In this document: in pieces, positions 52,296-59,898 of the stretch
Layout of the letters: each line of letters starts with the position of its first letter
Position numbering within the stretch: the first letter of the stretch is position 1
Origin: Bacteroides stercorirosoris
Lineage (GTDB): Bacteria > Bacteroidota > Bacteroidia > Bacteroidales > Bacteroidaceae
DNA: 64,000 nt
Assembly: GCF_900142015.1 (NCBI RefSeq)
Contig: NZ_FQZN01000016.1
Coordinates: 84,058-148,057, forward strand
Direction of reading: 5' to 3'
Notes under the pieces: model-generated
What the model was told of the DNA's origin: nothing
What the model saw: the letters and a program-made list of their open reading frames with translations, nothing else
Databases searched by the model: none
Made by a program: the position numbers and the translations under genes

Positions 52296-52589
52296 ATGGA
52301 ACTGATAAATGGCAATAGTGAAATAATTAGGGACTTCTTTCAGTCTATGGATAGAATATTAGACGGTATCAGCCGACTGGCAAAGGAAAACAGACCACAT
52401 TTGAACGGTGAAAAGTTTCTAAGCAACCGGGAAGCAGCCAAATGCCTGAAAGTAAGCATCCGCACGCTGCAAGAATGGAGAGATACGGGCGTTATCCCTT
52501 ACATTCAGATAAAAGGCAAAATAATCTACCGTCAAAGCGATATAGAAAGGCTTTTGCAGACCTACTATAATAAAGAACGGCAGGAATAA
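52296..52589 (+). CDS. Excisionase-like helix-turn-helix protein
   Basis: The 97-residue protein is the third of this type in the element: FLSNREAAKCLKVSIRTLQE, VIPYIQIKGKIIYRQSDIERLL. Similar in length and layout to the products at 49173 and 51618. Last gene of the plus-strand DUF3408 operon. Confidence 0.85.
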   Translation: MELINGNSEIIRDFFQSMDRILDGISRLAKENRPHLNGEKFLSNREAAKCLKVSIRTLQEWRDTGVIPYIQIKGKIIYRQSDIERLLQTYYNKERQE

Positions 52590-52674
52590 CCTCCATCCTT
52601 AAAAACACACATTTTTTTCCGAAACTGACTAAGAGCATTAACTTTATTAGTGTAGTATTTCGTCTGTGCAAGTC

Positions 52675-52729
52675 TTTAACTAAAAATACAACCCGGAGCG
52701 CAGCGCAGGTGTGGAGATTTTTAGTTAAA
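52675..52729. repeat. 13-bp perfect inverted repeat with GC-rich loop
   Basis: TTTAACTAAAAAT (52675-52687) and ATTTTTAGTTAAA (52717-52729) surround a 29-base GC-rich loop containing GCGCAGCGC. It may be a structured RNA, a terminator for the DUF3408 operon, or a recombination site. It lies between that operon and the convergent NDT/tudor gene. Confidence 0.6.
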
Positions 52730-52806
52730 CCCATAAGGCTTGGACTTGAACGGACGGAATACGGAGCTTACCTTTGTTAATGTTTTATTCAGCTTCGGAA
52801 AAAGTA

Positions 52807-53574
52807 CTATACTTCTTTCTGCAATTTTGCAAACCTTGTCATTAAGGATTTTTCCCCGAAGTTCTCAAAATCAACTTTCACCACTTCGTCTCGACCTGAT
52901 TTTAAAATATCTTTTATAAATCCTTTTCCAAATCTTTCATGTATAACATTATCACCTATAGCTAATGCGCACTTTTGGTTTATGTAATGTATCTCAGAGG
53001 ATGTATTTGGAAGTCTTTCTTGCAAATTGGTTATTTTTGAAGTTAGGTCTTTTATCATTTCTGTTACATAAGTAATTTCAGGCGATAAATGTATATTTGC
53101 TTCCAGTGTAGCAGTAGAAACGCCTAATAAAGATACTAAAGAATTAATATTTGTTTCTTTAGTAGAATATGTTGATTTTATATTAGCAGCTATAATATCT
53201 ATTTCGTTTTGAACTTCATCTATTCTTAGTGAACTAGAATATTCACAATCCCTAAATCCTTGTATATCAAAAATACGACTTGTTAAATCATCCTTAATTA
53301 AACAAACAGGTAAGTTAAAAGCCTGCCTTATGCCTAATTCATATAACACATTTGGATTTTTAGAACTCAAATCACAGATACACATTTCAGCACTCAAAAG
53401 ATGCTGAACTATATCTAATACTATAAAATTAGTCTCCTGAATTTCATCTGCTCTTGTTGCTTCAAATCCTGCCTTTTCAATTGCAGGTCTAAGAAGATGC
53501 AGATAAACTCTATTAAAATGTCCACTTGGATAATCGTCTGTATCAGATATAGGCATTATAACAAAACACTTCAT
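52807..53574 (-). CDS. Nucleoside-deoxyribosyltransferase/TIR-like domain fused to a UvrD/PcrA tudor-like domain
   Basis: The 255-residue protein starts CFVIMPIS and continues FNRVYLHLLRPAIEKAG, then ICDLSSKNPNVLYELGIRQA (Asp68, Asn73-Pro-Asn-Val, Tyr78-Glu79-Leu-Gly). This is the pattern of nucleoside 2-deoxyribosyltransferase-like and TIR-like domains that cleave nucleotides, with Glu79 as likely catalytic residue. Residues about 120-205 are a helical linker. Residues about 207-255 (GDNVIHERFGKGFIKDI, VVKVDFENFGEKSLMTRFAKL) match the UvrD/PcrA C-terminal tudor-like domain, which in PcrA contacts RNA polymerase. The combination is unusual. Beside the integrase, it is a likely stand-alone defence protein; this is inference. 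Confidence 0.8.
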   Translation of the reverse strand: MKCFVIMPISDTDDYPSGHFNRVYLHLLRPAIEKAGFEATRADEIQETNFIVLDIVQHLLSAEMCICDLSSKNPNVLYELGIRQAFNLPVCLIKDDLTSRIFDIQGFRDCEYSSSLRIDEVQNEIDIIAANIKSTYSTKETNINSLVSLLGVSTATLEANIHLSPEITYVTEMIKDLTSKITNLQERLPNTSSEIHYINQKCALAIGDNVIHERFGKGFIKDILKSGRDEVVKVDFENFGEKSLMTRFAKLQKEV

Positions 53575-53609
53575 ATTATTTCTTTTGAGACAAAGTTAAT
53601 AATTAAAAA

Positions 53610-54839
53610 CTATTTTCCTATAAAATTTCTCTCTACATTTGCCATATCACGCATAATAGAACTATCCAAAACTTTTGCATAATGCTGTGTCATTCTGATA
53701 TTGGAATGTCCCAAGATTTTAGACACATTTTCCATTGATACATCATTGGCAAGAAAAACAACAGTAGCCGCCGTATGTCTTGCAACATGCGTGGTCAGCC
53801 GTTTGGCTATGCCGCATACATCAGCAATTTCTTTTAAATAGGCGTTCATGCGCTGATTACTGATTACAGGCAAAAGTACTCCTTTTTTTATGCACTCTGC
53901 ATTATCTTCATATTTTCTCAATATCCTTTGAGGAATAGATAAGACGGGAACATTACACATCTGATTAGTTTTCTGTCGTGCCTTGCGTATCCACAAAGCA
54001 CCGTTATTGTCTTTTATCAGGTGTTCACGGCTTAATTGCTGCACATCCACGAAAGCGAGCGCGGTAAAACAACAAAAGACAAAAACATCTCTTACCTGCT
54101 CCAATCGTTTGATAGTAAATTCTTTGTTCATCAAAATATCCAGTTCTTCACGTGAAAGAAACTCTACATTTACTTCATCCTGCTTGAAGTGGATGCCGTA
54201 AAACGGGTCTTTCTTTATCCAATCGTTAGCTAAAGCAATGCGGATAACCTTTTTCAAGTTCTTCAAATGTTTCAATGCGGAGTTATTTTGGCAATGCTTG
54301 TCCGTTTTCAGCCAAAAATCAAAGTCACGGATAAACTGTCCATCCAGTTCTGCCAACATTATATCATCACGGTGGTAATTACTGCGAATATATTCTTTCA
54401 GGCGGTTTATGGAAGTATCAAACTTGGTAACTGTGCTTTCCGTATATTCTTTGCCAATCAGGGCACGACATTTTTCGTTATGCTCTGCATACACTTCCAG
54501 CAAGCTGCGCTGTACCTTATCCCGTCCGTAGAAACAATCCTTTATTATATCGGCTGTTATCGGTTTGTTGTCTATTTCCAGTTCACGGTGTATCTGCAAT
54601 ACTTTGGCACGAACCGTATTGATATAGTGGTTTAATTCTGCGGCTACACGGTCTTTTCCTTTGGAACATTCCTTTTTCTGATTCCATAAATCGATGGGAA
54701 TGCTCCGTTTAATCATAACTTCGGCTACTCGCTTGTTTACGGTGATGCGCATACAGATAGGAGCTTCACCGTTTTTCAGAAGTTTCGCTTTCTTGATGAT
54801 GAACAATACGCTTAGTGTGTTTCTTTTCACTGCTCCCAT
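53610..54839 (-). CDS. Tyrosine recombinase (IntDOT-like integrase)
   Basis: The 409-residue protein has an N-terminal arm-binding domain (KRNTLSVLFIIKKAKLLKNG), a SAM-like core-binding domain (about 110-215) and a C-terminal catalytic domain. Catalytic residues: His351-x-x-Arg354 (THVARHTAAT), His378 (LGHSNIRMT) and Tyr387 (QHYAKV). The first catalytic Arg, normally in a G-L-R-x-x-E context, is not visible; the equivalent FTALAFVDVQQL resembles IntDOT-type integrases, which also lack it. It lies 240 bp from the tRNA-Asp 3' end, facing away, as expected for the integrase of a tRNA-targeted element. Confidence 0.9.
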   Translation of the reverse strand: MGAVKRNTLSVLFIIKKAKLLKNGEAPICMRITVNKRVAEVMIKRSIPIDLWNQKKECSKGKDRVAAELNHYINTVRAKVLQIHRELEIDNKPITADIIKDCFYGRDKVQRSLLEVYAEHNEKCRALIGKEYTESTVTKFDTSINRLKEYIRSNYHRDDIMLAELDGQFIRDFDFWLKTDKHCQNNSALKHLKNLKKVIRIALANDWIKKDPFYGIHFKQDEVNVEFLSREELDILMNKEFTIKRLEQVRDVFVFCCFTALAFVDVQQLSREHLIKDNNGALWIRKARQKTNQMCNVPVLSIPQRILRKYEDNAECIKKGVLLPVISNQRMNAYLKEIADVCGIAKRLTTHVARHTAATVVFLANDVSMENVSKILGHSNIRMTQHYAKVLDSSIMRDMANVERNFIGK

Positions 54840-54930
54840 AATTCTTTGTTTTTTAAGTGGTACAAAATTAGTTTGCTACACTCAAAAACCAGCTACGCAA
54901 AAAGCTGACAATCAAAGACAAATGCGTCAA

Positions 54931-54969
54931 TTCGTGGGAGCAAAAACAGCTTTCAAAAAGTCCCACGAA
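54931..54969. promoter_or_regulatory. Inverted repeat in putative attP arm region
   Basis: TTCGTGGGA (54931-54939) and TCCCACGAA (54961-54969), 21 bases apart, lie between the integrase start and the tRNA. Candidate integrase arm or excisionase site. Confidence 0.45.
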
Positions 54970-55019
54970 TAAGCCACGTGAGAACTGCTTAAAACCACTA
55001 TTTTTTGCCGAAGCGGAGA

Positions 55020-55058
55020 AAAAGAAAAAGCTCTGAAATCATTGAATTTCAGAGCTTT
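55020..55058 (-). terminator. Current terminator of tRNA-Asp, carried by the element
   Basis: AAAGCTCTGAAAT and ATTTCAGAGCTTT form a 13-bp perfect stem around a 6-base loop. Read on the minus strand, it is followed by a T-rich run and lies 24 bases beyond the tRNA 3' end, inside the element. Confidence 0.8.
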
Positions 55059-55081
55059 GCTTTAATTTGCTATTTGCTTTC

Positions 55082-55094
55082 GCGGTGCGTACGG
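55082..55094. other. Attachment site, tRNA side (attR-like)
   Basis: GCGGTGCGTACGG is the tRNA 3' end and identical to the left copy at 44310-44322. The element restores an intact tRNA at this end. Confidence 0.7.
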
Positions 55095-55156
55095 GACTCG
55101 AACCCGTGACCCCATGCGTGACAGGCATGTATTCTAACCAACTGAACTAACGCACC
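55083..55156 (-). tRNA. tRNA-Asp(GTC)
   Basis: Read on the minus strand: a 7-bp acceptor stem GGTGCGT/ACGCACC with discriminator G, D arm TTAGTTCAGTTGGTTAGAA-like, anticodon arm CATGC-CTGTCAC-GCATG with anticodon GTC, and a T arm ACGGG-TTCGAGT-CCCGT. The 3' CCA is not encoded. The 74-nt length and structure are normal. An integrative element is inserted at its 3' end. Confidence 0.97.
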
Positions 55157-55196
55157 ATTTCATTTTTTTTATTCGCTATCTCTCTCGATTGCGGTT

Positions 55197-55205
55197 GCAA
55201 AGGTA
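55197..55205 (-). promoter_or_regulatory. -7 promoter box of tRNA-Asp
   Basis: Minus strand TACCTTTGC fits TAnnTTTG, about 41 bp upstream of the tRNA 5' end. Confidence 0.65.
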
Positions 55206-55429
55206 GGCATTTTTTTGAAACCTGCAATAACTATGATGATTTTTTTTGCTTGATTTTATCTCTTTTCCTTTTATATCCTCATTTTGAGAACATTGGGATG
55301 TGAAAAAAATAAGTCCTTGCAGAACTTTTTGTGAAAGGACATTGGTGTGGTTTTGTAATGAAAGCGAAACTTTCTGTTGCTTGATTTAAACTTCTTGCTC
55401 GAAAACTTCGTTATTTTACAATAAATCGT

Positions 55430-55437
55430 TATTTTTG
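55430..55437 (+). promoter_or_regulatory. -7 promoter box of purU operon
   Basis: TATTTTTG followed by C fits TAnnTTTG, 54 bp before the start codon. The rest of the 335-bp gap from the tRNA is AT-rich without a gene. Confidence 0.55.
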
Positions 55438-55491
55438 CAAACTCAAATCGAGAAAATTGTAATTTGAAAACGATAAAAACGATAATTTAGG

Positions 55492-56349
55492 ATGATGAAA
55501 ACGGCCAAACTGTTACTTCACTGTCCCGACAAACCGGGAATTCTGGCAGAAGTGACAGACTTTATAACGGTAAACAAGGGAAATATTATCTATCTGGACC
55601 AATATGTCGATCATGTGGAGAATATCTTTTTCATGCGTATCGAATGGGAATTGAAGAACTTTCTGATACCGCAAGAGAAAATTGAAGATTATTTTGCTAC
55701 GCTGTACGCACAGAAATATGAAATGTTTTTCCGTCTCTATTTCTCGGATGCGAAACCACGCATGGCAATATTTGTGTCTAAGATGTCGCATTGCCTGTTC
55801 GATTTGTTGGCACGCTATACGGCAGGAGAGTGGAATGTTGAGATTCCTCTTATTATAAGTAACCATCCCGACCTGCAACATGTAGCCGAACGTTTCGGAA
55901 TACCTTTCTATCTGTTCCCCATTACAAAGGAGACAAAGGAAGAACAGGAGAAAAAAGAAATGGAATTGCTGGCAAAACATAAGGTGAATTTCATTGTACT
56001 GGCTCGTTATATGCAGGTGATTTCAGAGCAGATGATTGATGCCTATCCCAATAGGATTATCAATATTCATCATTCTTTCCTTCCTGCATTTGTGGGAGCA
56101 AAACCTTATCATGCAGCATTTGAGCGTGGTGTGAAGATCATTGGTGCTACGAGTCATTATGTGACAACGGAACTGGATGCAGGACCGATCATTGAGCAGG
56201 ATGTGGTTCGTATCACTCATAAAGATACTGTAGAAGATCTTGTGAATAAAGGGAAAGATTTGGAGAAGATTGTTCTCTCGCGTGCCGTACAGAAGCATAT
56301 TGAACGCAAGGTACTGGCATATAAGAATAAAACAGTGATATTTAGTTAA
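55492..56349 (+). CDS. purU: Formyltetrahydrofolate deformylase
   Basis: The 285-residue enzyme has an N-terminal ACT domain (KLLLHCPDKPGILAEVTDFI) and a formyltransferase-like domain (about 85-285) with IISNHPDLQHVAERFG, FIVLARYMQVIS, RIINIHHSFLPAFVGAKPY and TSHYVTTELDAGPIIEQD, which hold the catalytic Asn-x-His and Asp. It hydrolyses 10-formyl-THF to formate and THF, providing formate for purine synthesis and one-carbon balance. A hisH start lies 9 bp after its stop, so it leads the his gene cluster. Two adjacent ATG codons are possible starts. Confidence 0.95.
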   Translation: MMKTAKLLLHCPDKPGILAEVTDFITVNKGNIIYLDQYVDHVENIFFMRIEWELKNFLIPQEKIEDYFATLYAQKYEMFFRLYFSDAKPRMAIFVSKMSHCLFDLLARYTAGEWNVEIPLIISNHPDLQHVAERFGIPFYLFPITKETKEEQEKKEMELLAKHKVNFIVLARYMQVISEQMIDAYPNRIINIHHSFLPAFVGAKPYHAAFERGVKIIGATSHYVTTELDAGPIIEQDVVRITHKDTVEDLVNKGKDLEKIVLSRAVQKHIERKVLAYKNKTVIFS

Positions 56350-56358
56350 GGTATATTC

Positions 56359-56952
56359 ATGAAGGTAGCGATTATCAAATATAATGCGGGCAATATCTAT
56401 TCGGTAGATTATGCGTTGAAGCGTTTGGGCGTGGAAGCTGTAGTGACGGCGGATAAAGATGAATTGTGTGCGGCAGACAAAGTGATCTTCCCAGGTGTGG
56501 GCGAGGCGGAAACAACCATGAAGTTTCTGCGTGTCAGTGGCATGGATGCATTGATAAAGGAACTTAGGCAGCCTCTTTTAGGAATATGCCTGGGTATGCA
56601 AGTAATGTGTCGGCATTCTGAAGAAGGAGGGGATGTGGACTGTCTGGGTATTTTTGATACGGAGGTGAAGCGTTTCGTCCCACAGAAGCATGAGGATAAG
56701 GTGCCTCATATGGGTTGGAATACGCTTACAGAAACGAACAGTGACTTATTCAAAGGTTTTACAAAAGAAGAATTTGTCTATTTTGTGCATAGTTTCTACG
56801 TTCCGGTTAATGAATATACGGCTGCTGTGACGGACTATATACAACCGTTTAGCGCTGCCTTGCATAAGGATAATTATTACGCTACCCAATTCCATCCGGA
56901 GAAAAGTGGAGGTGTGGGAGAGCGTATCCTGCGCAATTTTTTAGAATTATAG
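56359..56952 (+). CDS. hisH: Imidazole glycerol phosphate synthase, glutamine amidotransferase subunit
   Basis: The 197-residue protein has the HisH class I amidotransferase pattern: IIKYNAGNIYSVDYALKRLG, PGVGEAETTM, nucleophile Cys in LLGICLGMQVMC, and the His/Glu pair in ATQFHPEKSGGVGERIL. It supplies ammonia from glutamine to HisF for the IGP and AICAR step of histidine synthesis. Located between purU and hisA. Confidence 0.97.
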   Translation: MKVAIIKYNAGNIYSVDYALKRLGVEAVVTADKDELCAADKVIFPGVGEAETTMKFLRVSGMDALIKELRQPLLGICLGMQVMCRHSEEGGDVDCLGIFDTEVKRFVPQKHEDKVPHMGWNTLTETNSDLFKGFTKEEFVYFVHSFYVPVNEYTAAVTDYIQPFSAALHKDNYYATQFHPEKSGGVGERILRNFLEL

Positions 56953-56968
56953 TTAAGTAGATGAATAT

Positions 56969-57697
56969 ATGATAGAACTTATTCCTGCAATAGATATTAT
57001 CGACGGAAAGTGTGTACGCCTTTCGCAAGGTGACTATGACAGTAAGAAGGTGTATAACGAAAATCCGGTGGAAGTGGCCAAAGAGATGGAGGCACACGGT
57101 ATTCGTCGGCTTCATGTGGTAGACTTGGACGGAGCGGCTTCTCATCATGTAGTCAATTATGATGTTTTGAATAGAATCACTTCGCAGACTTCCCTGATTG
57201 TTGATTTCGGTGGTGGCGTGAAAAGTGACGAAGACTTGAAGATCGCTTTCGAGAATGGAGCGCAGATGGTTACAGGTGGCAGTATTGCCGTGAAGGATCC
57301 CGAACTCTTTTGTCATTGGTTGGGTATCTATGGCAGTGAGAAGATCATTCTCGGTGCGGATGTGAAAGACCGCAAAATAGCTGTGAACGGATGGAAGGAT
57401 GAAAGTGCTTGCGAATTGTTTCCCTTTCTGAAAGAATATGTGGAGAAAGGCATTCAAAAAGTGATTTGTACCGATATTAGTTGCGACGGCATGTTGCAAG
57501 GACCGTCCATTGAACTGTATCGGGAGATGTTGGAGCAACACCCCGGTCTTTATCTCATAGCCAGTGGTGGTGTGAGCGGCATGGCAGACATCCGTGCGCT
57601 GGAAGATGCGGGCGTACCTGCTGTTATCTTTGGTAAGGCATTGTATGAAGGACGCATCACAATGAAGGAAATAGAGTCACTCATAATTCATAATTAA
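56969..57697 (+). CDS. hisA: ProFAR isomerase
   Basis: The 242-residue (beta/alpha)8 barrel protein has ELIPAIDIIDGKCVRLSQGD, LHVVDLDGA, VDFGGGVKSDED, and late ASGGVSGMADIRAL, with the two catalytic Asp in AIDI and near CTDISCDGML. Histidine pathway step 4. It is 16 bp after hisH. Confidence 0.97.
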   Translation: MIELIPAIDIIDGKCVRLSQGDYDSKKVYNENPVEVAKEMEAHGIRRLHVVDLDGAASHHVVNYDVLNRITSQTSLIVDFGGGVKSDEDLKIAFENGAQMVTGGSIAVKDPELFCHWLGIYGSEKIILGADVKDRKIAVNGWKDESACELFPFLKEYVEKGIQKVICTDISCDGMLQGPSIELYREMLEQHPGLYLIASGGVSGMADIRALEDAGVPAVIFGKALYEGRITMKEIESLIIHN

Positions 57698-57703
57698 AAC
57701 CAA

Positions 57704-58462
57704 GTGTTAGCGAAAAGAATTATTCCCTGTCTTGATATTAAAGACGGGCAAACAGTGAAAGGAACCAATTTTGTGAACCTGCGGCAGGCGGGTGATCCGG
57801 TAGAACTGGCGCGTGCATATAGTGAGCAAGGCGCTGATGAACTGGTGTTCCTTGATATTACAGCCAGCTTCGAAGGTCGCAAGACATTTGCCGAACTGGT
57901 GAAGCGCATTGCTGCCAATATCAGCATTCCGTTTACGGTAGGTGGCGGCATCAACGAACTGAGCGATGTAGACCGCTTGCTGAATGCCGGTGCAGATAAG
58001 ATTTCCATTAATTCCTCTGCTATTCGTCGTCCTGAGTTGATAGACGAAATTGCAAAAAACTTTGGTTCTCAGGTTTGTGTGCTGGCAGTAGATGCTAAAC
58101 AGACCGAAAAAGGCTGGTGGTGCTATCTGAATGGAGGACGTGTGGAAACAGATAAAGAACTGTTCGTATGGACGAAAGAAGCCCAGGAACGTGGTGCCGG
58201 AGAAATACTTTTCACCAGCATGAATCACGACGGTGTAAAGACCGGATATGCCAACGAAGCCCTTGCTGAAATGTCTGATAACCTCTCTATTCCGGTCATT
58301 GCATCGGGCGGGGCCGGTGCTAAAGAGCATTTCCGTGATGTCTTTTTGCAAGGAAAAGCAGATGCGGCATTGGCAGCCAGTGTTTTTCATTTCGGAGAAA
58401 TTAAAATTCCCGATTTAAAATCGTATCTTTGCGCCCAAGGAATCTCGATGCGAACGGTGTAA
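57704..58462 (+). CDS. hisF: Imidazole glycerol phosphate synthase, cyclase subunit
   Basis: Starts at GTG (reads V/M-L-A-K-R-I-I-P), giving the conserved RIIPCLDIKDGQTVKG of HisF; no ATG is available nearby. The 252-residue protein has catalytic Asp in CLDI and in FTSMNHDGVKTGY, plus VIASGGAGAKEHFRDVF. It works as a complex with HisH. It follows hisA after 6 bp. Confidence 0.97.
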   Translation: MLAKRIIPCLDIKDGQTVKGTNFVNLRQAGDPVELARAYSEQGADELVFLDITASFEGRKTFAELVKRIAANISIPFTVGGGINELSDVDRLLNAGADKISINSSAIRRPELIDEIAKNFGSQVCVLAVDAKQTEKGWWCYLNGGRVETDKELFVWTKEAQERGAGEILFTSMNHDGVKTGYANEALAEMSDNLSIPVIASGGAGAKEHFRDVFLQGKADAALAASVFHFGEIKIPDLKSYLCAQGISMRTV

Positions 58463-58526
58463 GGGGATGATGAAATGATTATAACTGCATTGTAATGCGT
58501 AAATTGTAATTCGTAATTATATAAAA

Positions 58527-59132
58527 ATGGATTTTGATAAAATGAACGGACTTGTTCCGGCAATCATACAAGACGTAGACACCGCTAAGGTGCTGATGTT
58601 GGGCTTCATGAATCAGGAAGCTTATGACAAAACGGTAGAAACCGGTAAAGTAACCTTTTTCAGCCGCACCAAGAACCGCCTTTGGACGAAAGGTGAGGAG
58701 AGTGGTAATTTCCTGAATGTCGTTTCTATCAAGGAAGACTGTGATCAGGATACATTGCTGATTCAGGTGCATCCTGTAGGCCCTGTTTGTCATACAGGCA
58801 CGGATACTTGTTGGGGTGAGAAGAACGAACAGCCTGTTATGTTCCTTAAACTTCTTCAGGACTTCATCACTAAGCGCCACGAAGAGATGCCGGAAGGCTC
58901 TTATACGACCAGCCTGTTTGAGTCGGGCGTAAACAAGATGGCACAGAAAGTGGGCGAAGAAGCTGTAGAAACCGTGATTGAAGCCTGTAACGGAACTGAC
59001 GAACGTCTGATTTATGAAGGAGCTGATTTGATATACCACCTTATCGTGCTGCTTACCTCCAAAGGATACAGCATTGAAGATTTGGCACGCGAATTGCAGG
59101 TACGTCATAGTGCTTCGTGGAAGAAACACTAA
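58527..59132 (+). CDS. hisIE: Bifunctional phosphoribosyl-AMP cyclohydrolase/phosphoribosyl-ATP pyrophosphatase
   Basis: The 201-residue protein joins HisI (about 1-110: VLMLGFMNQEAYDKTVETGK, TFFSRTKNRLWTKGEESGNF, CHTGTDTCWGE with metal Cys/His) and HisE (about 115-201: RHEEMPEGSYTTSLFESG, KVGEEAVETVIEACN). Histidine steps 2 and 3. The gene is 64 bp after hisF. The other his genes (G, D, C, B) are not in this window. Confidence 0.96.
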   Translation: MDFDKMNGLVPAIIQDVDTAKVLMLGFMNQEAYDKTVETGKVTFFSRTKNRLWTKGEESGNFLNVVSIKEDCDQDTLLIQVHPVGPVCHTGTDTCWGEKNEQPVMFLKLLQDFITKRHEEMPEGSYTTSLFESGVNKMAQKVGEEAVETVIEACNGTDERLIYEGADLIYHLIVLLTSKGYSIEDLARELQVRHSASWKKH

Positions 59133-59154
59133 ATAATTAATAATTAAAACGGGA

Positions 59155-59877
59155 ATGGGCGAGCCGTTGATACGATATAAGGATGTCGAAGTACACCAAC
59201 AAGACTTGTGCGTGCTGAACGAGGTGAACCTCGAGCTGCAGAAGGGGGAGTTTGTGTATCTGATTGGTAAGGTCGGTTCGGGCAAAACCAGTCTGTTGAA
59301 GACATTTTATGGCGAGCTGGATGTCATTTCCGGTGAAGCGGTCGTATTGGGGTATGACATGAACCGCATCAAGCGCAAGCATATTCCGCAACTGCGCCGC
59401 AAACTGGGCATCGTATTCCAGGACTTCCAGTTATTGACGGACCGCACGGTGAACGACAACCTTGCTTTTGTGCTGAAAGCTACCGGCTGGAAGAACAAAG
59501 CAGAGATAAAAGACCGTATCAGCGAAGTGTTGATGCAGGTAGGCATGGGCAACAAAGGCTATAAGTTCCCTAACGAGCTTTCGGGAGGCGAACAACAACG
59601 CATCGTCATCGCCCGCGCCATGCTCAACTCTCCCGAGATTATCCTGGCGGACGAACCCACCGGTAATCTGGATGCAGAGACCGGACGCGCCATTGTGGGA
59701 TTGCTGCACAACATCAGCCGTACAGGCTCATTGGTGGTGATGACTACGCACAATCTCCAGTTGCTGCATGAGTTTCCGGGACAGGTGTACCGCTGTGCAG
59801 GTCATCAGATAACGGATGCGACTTCCGAATACTCAGGCATGATGCCTATTGTAGAAGAAATAAATAATAATATATAA
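59155..59877 (+). CDS. ftsE: FtsE-like ABC ATP-binding protein
   Basis: The 240-residue ATPase has Walker A IGKVGSGKTSLLK, Q-loop (FQDFQLLTDRTVNDNL), signature LSGGEQQRIVIARA and Walker B IILADEPTGNLD. The length and the DFQLLTDRTV stretch match FtsE, which with FtsX regulates peptidoglycan hydrolases at division. ftsX is not next to it here, and it sits between hisIE and lysC. An ABC transporter function of the LolD type cannot be excluded. Confidence 0.85.
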   Translation: MGEPLIRYKDVEVHQQDLCVLNEVNLELQKGEFVYLIGKVGSGKTSLLKTFYGELDVISGEAVVLGYDMNRIKRKHIPQLRRKLGIVFQDFQLLTDRTVNDNLAFVLKATGWKNKAEIKDRISEVLMQVGMGNKGYKFPNELSGGEQQRIVIARAMLNSPEIILADEPTGNLDAETGRAIVGLLHNISRTGSLVVMTTHNLQLLHEFPGQVYRCAGHQITDATSEYSGMMPIVEEINNNI

Positions 59878-59898
59878 TCATTTAATACAGGAACGAAG

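Larger units (their letters stand above)
44310..55094. mobile_element. Integrative element of about 10.8 kb in tRNA-Asp
   Basis: Boundaries are the 13-bp direct repeats at 44310 and 55082, with a tyrosine recombinase 240 bp inside the tRNA-proximal end. Contents: DUF488 module, AraC and ketopantoate-reductase genes, RteC-like, MobA-like and DUF3408 genes, three excisionase-like proteins, an NDT/TIR-like plus tudor protein and the integrase. No relaxase, coupling protein or type IV secretion genes are visible, so it is probably a mobilisable element or a decayed conjugative one that depends on another element in trans. AT content is visibly higher across the cargo than in flanking housekeeping genes. 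Confidence 0.75.
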
